Source: an uncultured Alistipes sp.
GTDB taxonomy: Bacteria > Bacteroidota > Bacteroidia > Bacteroidales > Rikenellaceae
NCBI GenBank assembly: GCA_944321765.1
Contig: CALUMQ010000034.1
Location: 1 to 58,473, forward strand
Reading direction: 5' to 3'
Length of the DNA: 58,473 nt
The notes beneath the pieces were generated by a model. It worked only from the letters and a program-made list of their open reading frames with translations, did no database searches and was not told where the DNA came from. Each line of letters begins with the position of its first letter. Within the stretch, counting starts at the first letter, position 1. Made by a program: the position numbers and the translations under genes. Below are positions 37,693 through 47,280 of this stretch, in pieces.

Positions 37693-40600
37693 ATGCTGAA
37701 AAAACTGCTCAAATATACTCTACGGACACTGCTCGTACTGCTCGTGCTGCCATTTCTGATCGGGGGGATGCTCTACATTCCGGCCATTCAGGACTACATC
37801 CGCCGGCAAGCCGAGCAGCAGGTGGCACGACACCTCGGGATGGAGCTCTCGATCGGAAGTATCCGGCTTCGGTATCCGTTGCGGCTGGTCATCACGCAGA
37901 CGGCGCTCGCCCGTGAGGGTGACACGCTCTTCGCCTGTCAACGGTTTGCCGTCGATGTCGCGCCGCTGCCGCTGATCCGCCGGGAGGTCGCGGTCCGACG
38001 GCTGGAGCTCGTCGGGACACGCCTGAACTACAACGACTCGCTGGCTGGAATGGCGCTCCGGGGATCAATCGGGGAGGTGGCGCTCCGCACGAATCGCGTC
38101 GATCTGAAAACCAACAGCATAGAAATTCGCGACGTTGAGTTGACGGACGGCGACGTAGCACTGGCGCTCCGGTCCTCCCCTGCGGTCGAGAAGAGTGATT
38201 CCGCAGAGACGGCGGCACCGTGGAGAATCGGCGTCGAAAGTCTCAACATCGAAAATACGGCTGTCGGGCTGCGTCTGGAGCCCGGGCCGACGGAGATTGA
38301 CGTCCGTCTGGCCGATGCCGCCGTCGAGCAGTGTCGTGTCGACATGGGGCTTCAACAGGTCGATGTCGGGAGGGTATCGCTCGACCGCGGATCCTATGTC
38401 TATCGGATTCCGGCAACCGGAAAGAGCGTGGAAGCAGCTGACTCCGGCAGGGAGAGTTCAGCGGCAGGGCCGGCAGAAACAAAGGAGAGTTCGACAGGCG
38501 GCACAACGGAGGCCGGAGAACCGGAGTCCGCCCCGTGGGACGTCCGCGTAGCGAAGATCGAGCTGATCGGGAACCGCGCGGAATATGCCGTGGCGGGGCA
38601 CCGTCCGGGCAAGGGATTCGACCCGGAAGCCATCGAGGTATCGGGGCTCGGGCTGGAGATCGATTCGCTCCGCTCGTACGGAGCGGAGATTGACCTGCAG
38701 ATTGTACGAATGAGTTTTATCGAGCGTTCGGGGCTCACGGTAAAGGAGCTCCACGGAGGTGTTACGGTGAATGCCGACAGTCTGTTGCTCTCGGGATGGC
38801 GGATCGTCACCCCGCAATCGGAGCTCCGGGCCGATGTGCGGGCCGGAGGCGGATTGACTGTACTTGATCCGGCAGCGGGACTTGCAGCCCGGGTCTCGGC
38901 AGACGTCAGTCTGGACGAAGCGGCACTCCTCGTATCCGGACTCGGTCAGCCGGCGCTGCGCGGAAAGCGGCTCCAATGTTCGGCGGAGACCGTCGGGAGG
39001 CTTGGCGACCTGAATCGTCTCCGAATGGAGGTATCGATGCCCGGGCATGCGCAACTCACGGCCGAAGGGGCCGTCAGGGGGCTTCCCCGTCCGGAGCAAA
39101 CGGATGCCGCGCTGCGGTACAAAGGGTCGTTCCGCAGGATGGGATTTCTCAAGGCCATGTTGCCCGACAGCGCGCTGCGCCATCGGATTGCCATCCCGGC
39201 GCGCATTGATCTGCACGGCGAGGCCCGAATGCGGCAGGGAGCGTATGCTGCAAATCAGGTCATCGAGCTTCTCGGTGGGCGTCTCTCAACGAACGGAACG
39301 TTCGACCCCGCGCGGGAGCAATATGGCGTTGTGATACAATGCGACAGTTTCCCTCTGGGAAGCATACTGCCCCACGATTCGCTGGGCAGGGTCGATCTGA
39401 GGATCGACGGCCGAGGCGCAGGATTCGATCCGTTCAACGGAAACACCCGCGCGCAGATTATGGCCGCCATGGAACGATTTGAGTTCCGCGGGCGGAACTT
39501 CGGAGGTTTGGAGTTGCAGGCCCGTCTGGAGCAGGGGCGGATCAACGGACGCGTGGCGGACAGCGACGAAGCCCTGCGGATGGAGCTGGCTCTCGACGGA
39601 GCGCTCTCCGCCGAACGGCAGGAGGCAGGCATCAAGGGAGTGGTGCAGCGTTTCGATCTGGCGGCTCTCGGCGTGACGGCCGATTCGATCGGAGGGTCGT
39701 TCGCACTCGACGCCCGGGGCTGCATCACGGCCAGAGACAGCATGGCGGCCCGCGTCGATCTCACGGAGATCATGCTCCACGGAGCTGCGGGCGAGAGTCC
39801 GATTCGTCCGACCGGAGTGCAATTCGCAACGGCACCATCGGGAACGCATCTCGGAGTCTACTCGGGGGATTTTCAGCTTTCGTTCGGCTCTCCCGCAACG
39901 CTCGACGGCCTCTCGGAGGCGTTGGCCCGCAGCATCGACACGCTTCGCGGGCAGATCGGACCCCGGGGCATCGACATGGAACAGCTGCAGCCCCTGCTTC
40001 CGGCATTCCGGCTGGAAGCGGCAGCCGGGGAGGAGAACATCGTTAACAACTTCCTGCGCACGAAGCAGCTGTCGTTCGAGCGGCTGGCCATCGACGGAGG
40101 GAATGGCTCCTCACGCCCGTTCCAGATACAAATACGAATCGACGGGCTCTCGGCGGCATCCTTTGCGCTGGACACCCTCGCCGTCGGGCTATGGCAGCAG
40201 GGCAAGGGGCTGAATGCCCGGATGGAGGTGGCAGACCGACCGCACGGAAAGGACTCGCTGGCGCGGAGTGTCGTCGAGGCGTATGCCGCAGGCCACGATC
40301 TCCAGGTACGTTTCGACCGGCAGGCGCCGGGCGAGGTTCCCGTACGTTTCGGAGTGGGCGTGGCGTGGAACGACCGGGAGGCAACGCTGCGCGTGCTGCC
40401 CGATCTGGGAACCTGGCAGGTCAATCCCGGGAACTACGTCACCTACGGATTCGACCGGGAGCTGCGGGCCGATCTGGAGTTGTCGCGGGGCACACAGCGC
40501 CTCGGGATCCATACGGTGGAGATTCCGGGACTGCCCGGAGCCGTCCGGCTCGACATCGCCGGGCTGGACATCGCACGCACGCTCGGGATGCTCCCCGCGG

Positions 40601-42459
40601 CCCCACCGCTCGGAGGCACGCTCGCAACGGAGGTTACGTTAGGATTTGCGGCGGATTCGCTGAATCTCCGTACATCGCTTGCGATCGATGAACTGAGTTA
40701 CGACAACCAACGCTTCGGAGATGTACTTCTCAAGGCCGACTATGCCCGAGGACACGGGCACTCGGGTGGCGTGCACTTCACTCTCGACGGAGACGAAGTA
40801 GTCGCCGCAGAGGGGGTTTACAGAGACGACCAAGACGAAGAGAACGAGCCGCTCGACATACGCGGATCGATCAACGCCTTTCCGCTGCAACGTCTCAACG
40901 CCTTTCTCCCGGAGGAGCTGCTCCGGTTGAGCGGCGCCCTGGACGGATGGGTGCATGTCGAAGGATCGGTGGAGAAGCCCCGCTTCGACGGAGGAATACG
41001 CTTCGCACAGACGCAACTCCGCGTGCCGATGATCGGCACGTCGTTCAGGCTGGCTCAGGATACGATCCGCATTGCCGGAGCAAGCATCGCCTTCGACCGT
41101 TTCACCATCCTCCCGCCCAACGACAATCCGCTGACCATCGACGGAGTGATCGATCTCTCCGATCCCGGAATTCCATCCGCCAACCTGCAGCTCCGGGCCC
41201 GGAACTTCCAGTTCCTCAACGTCGCACGCAAGGAGCGTACGGCCGTCTACGGAACCGGGTACCTCAACCTCGACGCATCGGCCCGCGGAGCGCTCGACCG
41301 GATGGCCATACGCGGAAACATCGCCCTGCTCCGCGGTACGGAGATCAACTACGTGATGCAGGATGCTCCGACGGAGATCCGACAGACGTCGCAGGATGTC
41401 GTGTCGTTCGTGTCGTTCGACGAGGTGGATGCCGCAGAGCCCGCCGCTCCTGCGGCACCGCTGCGTGTCGGAGGCCTCGACATGCTGATGAATGTCGACA
41501 TCAGCAGCGACGTGGCACTCGGCGTAGATCTCTCCGCCGACGGCAGTAACCGCATCGATCTGCGCGGCGGCGGGAATCTCTCCTACGCCATGAACCCCCT
41601 GGGCGATGTCTCCTTCTCGGGACGGTACACCCTCTCGGGCGGATCGGTGCGCTACAACCCGCCGGTCATCTCGCAGAAGATCTTCGCCATTCGTCCGGGA
41701 AGCTACGTCGACTGGACGGGCGACATCGCCGATCCGTCGTTCGACATCACGGCCACGGAGACCGTGCGGGCCAGCGTCGCTGCGGACGACGGGCAGTCCC
41801 GGTCGGTGAATTTCGAAATATCGGTCAACATCCGCAACTCGCTCAACGACCTGGCAATTTCGTTCGGACTCGCGGCCCCCGAGGATCTCACGATGCAGAA
41901 CCAGCTGCAGTCGCTCACCGAGCAGCAACGAGCCATGCAGGCCATGAACCTGCTCATATACAACACCTACACCGGTCCGGGAACCACCGCAAAGGTGAAC
42001 ACCGAGAATCCGCTCAACGCCTTCGTGCAAAAGGAGCTGAACCAATGGGCGCAGAACTCGCTCAAGGGTGTGGATCTCAGTTTCGGGATCGACTCCTACG
42101 ACCAGACCGATCCCAACGGCGCACGGACCGACTATTCGTACCGTCTCTCGAAGAAACTCTTCGGAGACCGTGTGCAGATCATCATCGGCGGCAAGTTCAG
42201 CACCGGTGCCGACCCCTCGGAGAACCTCAAGGAGAACATGATCGACGACATCTCGCTCGAGTATCTGCTCACCAAACGCGGCAACATGTTCCTGCGCGTG
42301 TTCCGTCACACGGGCTACGAAAGCATTCTCGAAGGAGAGATTACCGAAACCGGCGTGGGATTCATCCTGCGCAAGAAAATGTCGCGTCTGGGCGATCTCT
42401 TCCGCTCACAGCGTCGTCAGGACAAAAAATTGAACGGCAATGCTTCCGACCCGCAATGA
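37693..42459 (+). CDS. tamB: TamB-like inner-membrane-anchored translocation/assembly protein
   Basis: This 1588-residue protein has one N-terminal membrane helix (LLVLLVLPFLIGGMLYIPAI), a long body of repeated amphipathic beta strands and the conserved DUF490/TamB C-terminal domain (residues about 1180-1560, with YTLSGGSVRYNPPVISQKIF). Such proteins form a hydrophobic groove from inner to outer membrane and help outer-membrane protein assembly or phospholipid transport. The next gene, tamL, overlaps by 20 bases, so the two are made together. Family and size fit well. A low-complexity stretch rich in Ser, Glu and Gly lies near residues 250-280. Confidence 0.9.
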   Translation: MLKKLLKYTLRTLLVLLVLPFLIGGMLYIPAIQDYIRRQAEQQVARHLGMELSIGSIRLRYPLRLVITQTALAREGDTLFACQRFAVDVAPLPLIRREVAVRRLELVGTRLNYNDSLAGMALRGSIGEVALRTNRVDLKTNSIEIRDVELTDGDVALALRSSPAVEKSDSAETAAPWRIGVESLNIENTAVGLRLEPGPTEIDVRLADAAVEQCRVDMGLQQVDVGRVSLDRGSYVYRIPATGKSVEAADSGRESSAAGPAETKESSTGGTTEAGEPESAPWDVRVAKIELIGNRAEYAVAGHRPGKGFDPEAIEVSGLGLEIDSLRSYGAEIDLQIVRMSFIERSGLTVKELHGGVTVNADSLLLSGWRIVTPQSELRADVRAGGGLTVLDPAAGLAARVSADVSLDEAALLVSGLGQPALRGKRLQCSAETVGRLGDLNRLRMEVSMPGHAQLTAEGAVRGLPRPEQTDAALRYKGSFRRMGFLKAMLPDSALRHRIAIPARIDLHGEARMRQGAYAANQVIELLGGRLSTNGTFDPAREQYGVVIQCDSFPLGSILPHDSLGRVDLRIDGRGAGFDPFNGNTRAQIMAAMERFEFRGRNFGGLELQARLEQGRINGRVADSDEALRMELALDGALSAERQEAGIKGVVQRFDLAALGVTADSIGGSFALDARGCITARDSMAARVDLTEIMLHGAAGESPIRPTGVQFATAPSGTHLGVYSGDFQLSFGSPATLDGLSEALARSIDTLRGQIGPRGIDMEQLQPLLPAFRLEAAAGEENIVNNFLRTKQLSFERLAIDGGNGSSRPFQIQIRIDGLSAASFALDTLAVGLWQQGKGLNARMEVADRPHGKDSLARSVVEAYAAGHDLQVRFDRQAPGEVPVRFGVGVAWNDREATLRVLPDLGTWQVNPGNYVTYGFDRELRADLELSRGTQRLGIHTVEIPGLPGAVRLDIAGLDIARTLGMLPAAPPLGGTLATEVTLGFAADSLNLRTSLAIDELSYDNQRFGDVLLKADYARGHGHSGGVHFTLDGDEVVAAEGVYRDDQDEENEPLDIRGSINAFPLQRLNAFLPEELLRLSGALDGWVHVEGSVEKPRFDGGIRFAQTQLRVPMIGTSFRLAQDTIRIAGASIAFDRFTILPPNDNPLTIDGVIDLSDPGIPSANLQLRARNFQFLNVARKERTAVYGTGYLNLDASARGALDRMAIRGNIALLRGTEINYVMQDAPTEIRQTSQDVVSFVSFDEVDAAEPAAPAAPLRVGGLDMLMNVDISSDVALGVDLSADGSNRIDLRGGGNLSYAMNPLGDVSFSGRYTLSGGSVRYNPPVISQKIFAIRPGSYVDWTGDIADPSFDITATETVRASVAADDGQSRSVNFEISVNIRNSLNDLAISFGLAAPEDLTMQNQLQSLTEQQRAMQAMNLLIYNTYTGPGTTAKVNTENPLNAFVQKELNQWAQNSLKGVDLSFGIDSYDQTDPNGARTDYSYRLSKKLFGDRVQIIIGGKFSTGADPSENLKENMIDDISLEYLLTKRGNMFLRVFRHTGYESILEGEITETGVGFILRKKMSRLGDLFRSQRRQDKKLNGNASDPQ

Positions 42460-44755
42460 CATATCGCGACGCCTCCTGTGCGGTCTGCTGCTTTTCGCGG
42501 CCGCCTGCTCCACCACCCGGCGCCTGCCGGAGGGCGAGGTGCTCTACACCGGAGTGAAGAAGATCCGCATCGAGCCCGACTCGGGCGTCGTACTCTCCCC
42601 GGCGGCCGAGAGCGCCGCCCGGCAGCCGCTCTCCGTGGCTCCGAACAATCCGCTCTACACCCCCTATCTCCGCACGCCCCTGCCCATCGGACTCTGGGCC
42701 TACAACTACCTCTACACCCCCAGGGAGAAAGGATTCAAATACTGGTTCTACAGACGTCTGGCCAAAGAGCCCGTGCTGATCTCGAAGGTGCAGCCGGCAT
42801 TGCGCGCCAAGGTGGCCGAACAGGCCCTCGGAAATTTCGGATACTTCGGATCGCAGGCGTCGAGCGAGCTGCTCTATCGCAAAAAGGGGCTCAAGGCTAA
42901 GGTCGACTACACGCTCCGCATCGCACCGCCCTATTGCTACGGATCAATCAGCTATCCGACGCTCGACGGAGAGATCGGACGGCTGGTCGACAGTTTGCGC
43001 GGCACCTCGCCGCTGTGCACCGGCGCGCAGTACAATCTCGATACGCTCGTGGCCGAGCGACAGCGAATCACCGACGTGCTGCGCAACCGCGGATACTACT
43101 ACTTCCGTCCCCAATACCTCGAATATCAGGCCGACACGACCGGCGGCGGACGGCGTGCCGATATCCGGCTGCGTCTCAACGCCGCAACACCGCCCCAGGC
43201 GCTCCGTCCGTACCACATCCGCACGGTGACCGTGCAACTGACGAATGCCGAAGCCGGGAAGACCGACACGCTGCAGCTGCACGGCACGACGCTCCTCGCA
43301 CAACGTCCGATGAAGATCCGTCCGCGGATCCTCGAACAATCGCTCGCCATACGGCCCGGCCAGCTCTTCACCGTCGATGCGCAGAGCAACACCGTCACGG
43401 AGCTCAACAAGTTGGGAATTTTCCGCTACGTGAATCTCAGCGTCCCGGTGATCGACTCGCTCAGCGGCGTCGATTCGCTCGACATACGCATCGACGCGCA
43501 GTTCGATCTGCCGATGTCGGCCGATATCGAGACCGACGTGGTATCGAAGTCAAACAGTTTCCTCGGACCCGGCATCGCCCTCAAAGTCAGCAACAACAAC
43601 CTCTTCCGCGGCGGCGAGGTCCTCGCCCTGAAGCTCAACGGGTCGTACGAATGGCAGACGGGAAACAGAAACTCCGGAGGCAAGGACTCCCGGCTGAACT
43701 CCTACGAACTGGGATTGAACGCCACGCTCGACATTCCACGGCTGCTTCTGCTGCGCAGGGCCCGACGGTTCGCGAGTCGCTCCGGAAGCACAGCCTTTCA
43801 GCTGGGGCTTGATCTGATGAACCGCCCCGACTACTTCCGGATGATCTCCTTCGGAGGATCGGCCGGATACAACTTCCGCACGTCGGCATACAGCACACAC
43901 GCCCTGACACTCTTCAAGCTGACCTACAACAAGCTGCTGCACACGACAAAGGCCTTCGACGAAACGATGGAGGCCAATCCGACCATTGCGTTGAGTTTCC
44001 GCGACCAGTTCGTCCCGGCCATCCTCTACACCTACACCTTCGACAAACTCTACGGCGCCTCGGGCAACCGGAGATTCTTCTGGCAAAACACCTTCACCTC
44101 GGCAGGAAACATCCTCTCGGGCATTCTCGGAGCCTTCGGAGAGAAACGCCCCCGGCAACTCTTCGGGAACCGCTACTCGCAATTCCTCAAGGAGGAGAGC
44201 GACATGCGCTTCTACCATCGTCTCGGAAACGGTAACACCTGGCTGGCAACACGCTTTCTGGTGGGGGTCGGCTACGCCTACGGGAATTCCGAAGTGATGC
44301 CCTACAGCGAACAGTTCTACATCGGCGGAGCCAATAGCATTCGCGCCTTCACCGTGCGCTCGATCGGTCCCGGAAGCTATCGTCCGCCTGCCGATGACCG
44401 GAACGGATACCTCGACCAGACGGGAGACTTCAAGCTGGAGGCCAATGTCGAGTTGCGCTTCGGCATCCTCGGACGACTCAACGGAGCGGTATTCCTCGAC
44501 GCCGGAAACATCTGGCTGCTGAAAAACGATCCGCTGCGTCCGGGGGCGGCGCTTAACGGCAAGAGATTCTTCAATGACATCGCCCTCGGAACAGGCTTCG
44601 GCCTGCGCTACGACATCAGCTATCTGGTACTGCGTGCCGACCTCGGCATAGGAATCCACACACCCTATCCGAATCCCGACAAAAAGGGGTACTACAACAT
44701 TTCAAGTTTCAAGGACGGGTTGGGATTCCATCTGGCCATCGGATATCCGTTCTAA
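42440..44755 (+). CDS. tamL: TamL, lipid-anchored TamA/BamA-family outer-membrane protein
   Basis: This 771-residue Omp85-family protein is the outer-membrane partner of TamB. Its lipoprotein signal ends FAAAC, so C23 is probably lipidated; this marks the Bacteroidetes form called TamL. POTRA-like domains fill about residues 40-350, and the C-terminal 16-strand barrel holds the lid-loop region (SIRAFTVRSIGPGSYRPP) and ends in HLAIGYPF with a terminal aromatic. It overlaps tamB by 20 bases. The function in assembly or lipid movement is known only in part for this phylum. Confidence 0.9.
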   Translation: MLPTRNDISRRLLCGLLLFAAACSTTRRLPEGEVLYTGVKKIRIEPDSGVVLSPAAESAARQPLSVAPNNPLYTPYLRTPLPIGLWAYNYLYTPREKGFKYWFYRRLAKEPVLISKVQPALRAKVAEQALGNFGYFGSQASSELLYRKKGLKAKVDYTLRIAPPYCYGSISYPTLDGEIGRLVDSLRGTSPLCTGAQYNLDTLVAERQRITDVLRNRGYYYFRPQYLEYQADTTGGGRRADIRLRLNAATPPQALRPYHIRTVTVQLTNAEAGKTDTLQLHGTTLLAQRPMKIRPRILEQSLAIRPGQLFTVDAQSNTVTELNKLGIFRYVNLSVPVIDSLSGVDSLDIRIDAQFDLPMSADIETDVVSKSNSFLGPGIALKVSNNNLFRGGEVLALKLNGSYEWQTGNRNSGGKDSRLNSYELGLNATLDIPRLLLLRRARRFASRSGSTAFQLGLDLMNRPDYFRMISFGGSAGYNFRTSAYSTHALTLFKLTYNKLLHTTKAFDETMEANPTIALSFRDQFVPAILYTYTFDKLYGASGNRRFFWQNTFTSAGNILSGILGAFGEKRPRQLFGNRYSQFLKEESDMRFYHRLGNGNTWLATRFLVGVGYAYGNSEVMPYSEQFYIGGANSIRAFTVRSIGPGSYRPPADDRNGYLDQTGDFKLEANVELRFGILGRLNGAVFLDAGNIWLLKNDPLRPGAALNGKRFFNDIALGTGFGLRYDISYLVLRADLGIGIHTPYPNPDKKGYYNISSFKDGLGFHLAIGYPF

Positions 44756-44824
44756 TGAGTCGACGTTCAGTCGAGGAGTTGCGGACTAACCGTATTTCGC
44801 GAAAAAGTCCGACAAGTTGTTCTA

Positions 44825-44860
44825 TTTGTATCAAAATATAAAATATATTCAGTATACAAA
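44825..44860. promoter_or_regulatory. Inverted repeat near the second HxlR promoter
   Basis: TTTGTAT (44825-44831) and ATACAAA (44854-44860) are perfect 7-base arms 22 bases apart in an AT-rich stretch, just upstream of the -7 box. It could be an HxlR operator, but AT-rich sequence makes chance arms common. Confidence 0.3.
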
Positions 44861-44872
44861 AGAAACTATTAA

Positions 44873-44880
44873 TATCTTTG
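44873..44880 (+). promoter_or_regulatory. -7 element for the second HxlR operon
   Basis: TATCTTTG matches the consensus. The leader to the ATG at 44969 is about 80 bases. Confidence 0.6.
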
Positions 44881-44968
44881 CACTCCGACACGATCTGCTC
44901 CCCGATAGCCAAACGGCAAAAGGCCGGGAAAGCGACAAGGGTACACTACTCATTAACAAACTGTAACG

Positions 44969-45361
44969 ATGAAACGGTCAACCATCGAGGACGCCATGTT
45001 CCCGGCCTGCCCGGTGAGGAACATTCTGGCACGACTCTGCGATAAATGGGCGTTGCTGACCCTTTTCCTGCTGGCACGCTCACGGTCGGGAAAGTTGCGT
45101 TTTTCGGAGTTGAAGCAGGCCATGCCCGACATCTCGCAGAAGATGCTCGCAACAACCCTCCGCACGCTCGAAGAGGATGGTTACATCTCGCGAACACTCT
45201 ATGCGGAAGTTCCGCCTCGGGTGGAGTATGCTCTCACGTCGCGTGCCGAAACGTTGCGCCCGATTCTCGAGGAACTGCTCACGTGGGCCGTGGAGAACAT
45301 GGATGACGTCATGCGGGATCGCAGGCAGGCTCACCTTTCGAAAAACGGGAAAAACGAATGA
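44969..45361 (+). CDS. HxlR-family winged-helix regulator
   Basis: This 130-residue regulator has the HxlR signature: C14 in FPACPVRNIL, LCDKWALLTLFLL, the recognition helix region SQKMLATTLRTLEEDGYI and the wing PPRVEYALTSRAE. C14 matches the conserved redox-sensing Cys of HypR in Bacillus. It leads a three-gene operon with a quinone-reductase-like enzyme 4 bases downstream and a flavodoxin/ferredoxin protein. Its likely role is to sense electrophiles and to control this operon. Similar gene pairing occurs at 2315-4123. Confidence 0.9.
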   Translation: MKRSTIEDAMFPACPVRNILARLCDKWALLTLFLLARSRSGKLRFSELKQAMPDISQKMLATTLRTLEEDGYISRTLYAEVPPRVEYALTSRAETLRPILEELLTWAVENMDDVMRDRRQAHLSKNGKNE

Positions 45362-45365
45362 TAGT

Positions 45366-46367
45366 ATGAAAACTGCACAATTGGATCACTATGCAAAAAG
45401 AGGGCAACTCGTCGTCCGCGAGGCTCCCGTTCCGGAGCCGGCGGCCAATGAGGTGCTGATCAAGGTGCGCGCAGCGGCCGTCAATCCGCTGGAGCTGCTG
45501 ATTGCCTCGGGAAGCATCCGGCTGATTCAGGATTACCGGCTGCCGCAGACGCTGGGAAACGAGTGTTCGGGCATCGTCGAGCGGGTTGGAAGCCACGTTC
45601 GGGCATTCCAGCCGGGTGACGCCGTCTACACACGGTTGCCGCTGGAGCGGATCGGTGCCTTTGCCGAATATGTTGCCGTAGCGGAGACGGCCGTGGCAAA
45701 GATGCCTGCGGGGTATGCGTTCGATGTGGCAGCGGCCATACCGCTCACCGGCCTGACCGCCTGGCAGGGGCTGGTCGAAGTTTTGGAGGCACACGCCGGA
45801 CAGACACTGCTCATTCCCGGCGGGTCGGGCAGCTTCGGGCAGATGGCCGTGCCGATTGCCCGGACGCTGGGTCTTCGCGTGCTGGTGACGGGCAATGAAC
45901 GCGCGCGTGAACAGTTTCTGGCCATGGGCGTCGAACGTTATATTGACTACCGCCGGGAAAACTATTGGGAAGTGCTGTCGGGGGTTGATCTGGTCATCGA
46001 CACGCTCGGAACCGGCGAATTCGAACACGAACTCTCGGTGCTGAAGCCGGGCGGACGATTACTAAGTCTACGGGCCACCCCCAACGGGGAGTTTGCCCGG
46101 CGAAGCGGCTTCCCCTGGTACAAACGGGCCCTCTTCACGCTGGCCGGAATGAAATACGACCGGGCGGCCCGCCGTCAGGGCAAGGAGTATCGCTTCCTCT
46201 TCGTGCATTCCGATGGCGAACAGCTGCGGCGGATCACGGAGATCGTCGAGCAAAACCATATCACGCCGACCATTGACCCGCATCGTTTCTCGCTGGATCA
46301 GATCAACGACGCCCTGCGGCTCGTGGCCGAAGGACCGATCAATGGGAAGGTGATCATTCGGATGTAA
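45366..46367 (+). CDS. NADP-dependent zinc-free alcohol dehydrogenase / quinone oxidoreductase
   Basis: This 333-residue medium-chain reductase begins with the ATG at 45366; a longer in-frame reading overlaps the regulator gene and gives no family match. It has the GroES-like N-terminal domain (NEVLIKVRAAAVNPLELL), GNECSGIVERVG, and the Rossmann loop LLIPGGSGSFGQMAVPIA for NAD(P)H. Zinc-binding Cys residues are missing, as in quinone oxidoreductases. It should reduce quinones or enone-type electrophiles. It is 4 bases after hxlR, whose product likely controls it. Confidence 0.88.
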   Translation: MKTAQLDHYAKRGQLVVREAPVPEPAANEVLIKVRAAAVNPLELLIASGSIRLIQDYRLPQTLGNECSGIVERVGSHVRAFQPGDAVYTRLPLERIGAFAEYVAVAETAVAKMPAGYAFDVAAAIPLTGLTAWQGLVEVLEAHAGQTLLIPGGSGSFGQMAVPIARTLGLRVLVTGNERAREQFLAMGVERYIDYRRENYWEVLSGVDLVIDTLGTGEFEHELSVLKPGGRLLSLRATPNGEFARRSGFPWYKRALFTLAGMKYDRAARRQGKEYRFLFVHSDGEQLRRITEIVEQNHITPTIDPHRFSLDQINDALRLVAEGPINGKVIIRM

Positions 46368-46379
46368 CACATACAGAAT

Positions 46380-47141
46380 ATGAAAATGCATGGAATCTGT
46401 TTCAGCCCGACGGGCGGAACGAAGCGAGTAGCAACGATCTTGAGCCAGGCGCTGGCCGATGAGACGGTTTGGGTCGATCTGTCGGCGCGCGATGCCGATT
46501 TCGGCCGCGTAGCACTGACCCGGGAGGATGTGGCATTGATCGCCGTGCCCTCTTACAGCGGACGTGTCCCGACCGTCGCCGCAGAGCGGCTGGAGGCCCT
46601 GCATGGAAACGGGGCCCGGGCCATTCTGGTCTGCGTCTACGGGAACCGTGCTTATGAGGACACGTTGGTGGAGCTGCGGGATGCGGCCTGCCGGGCCGGA
46701 TTCAAGGTCGTAGCAGCCGTAGCGGCCATAGCCGAGCATTCGATCGCCCGCCAATATGCCACGGGGCGTCCCGATGCGGAGGACGAAGCGACGTTGCGGG
46801 ATTTTGCCGCACAGATTCGTCAGAAACTCGACCAGGGCTCCCTCGATGAACCTGAAATTCCGGGGAACCGCCCCTACCGCAAGGCTGCCAGTGCCGGCAT
46901 CGTACCCAAGGCGACGCGCGCCTGCGTGAAGTGCGGCGCATGTGCGGCAAAGTGCCCTGTCGGAGCTATCGATCCGCAGGATCCGAGGCGGGTGGACAAG
47001 CAGTGCTGTATCTCCTGCATGCGGTGCGTGGCGATCTGTCCCCACGACGCCAGACGAGTCAACCGGCTGATGCTGGCACTGGCAGGCCGGATGCTCAAAA
47101 AGGTCTGCGCGGAGCGGAAGGCTTGCGAACTTTATCTATAA
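46380..47141 (+). CDS. EFR1-family flavodoxin-ferredoxin fusion
   Basis: This 253-residue protein combines a flavodoxin-like domain (CFSPTGGTKRVATIL at the start, FMN phosphate loop) and a C-terminal ferredoxin domain with two [4Fe-4S] motifs: CVKCGACAAKCP and CISCMRCVAICP. This is the EFR1 layout. It can pass electrons between FMN and clusters and probably supplies a reductase in the cytoplasm. It lies 12 bases after the quinone-reductase-like gene, as third gene of the HxlR operon. The partner and donor are unknown. Confidence 0.88.
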   Translation: MKMHGICFSPTGGTKRVATILSQALADETVWVDLSARDADFGRVALTREDVALIAVPSYSGRVPTVAAERLEALHGNGARAILVCVYGNRAYEDTLVELRDAACRAGFKVVAAVAAIAEHSIARQYATGRPDAEDEATLRDFAAQIRQKLDQGSLDEPEIPGNRPYRKAASAGIVPKATRACVKCGACAAKCPVGAIDPQDPRRVDKQCCISCMRCVAICPHDARRVNRLMLALAGRMLKKVCAERKACELYL

Positions 47142-47280
47142 GCCACATCCGTGCCGAAGAGATTGGATCCTGCCGGCATCGAGACCGGACGCTTACCTAA
47201 ATTATTTATCAAAACGGCATCATGGAGTCCACATACGGTAGGTCTTACGTAAAAACCCGCGACGATATATCACATAAAAC

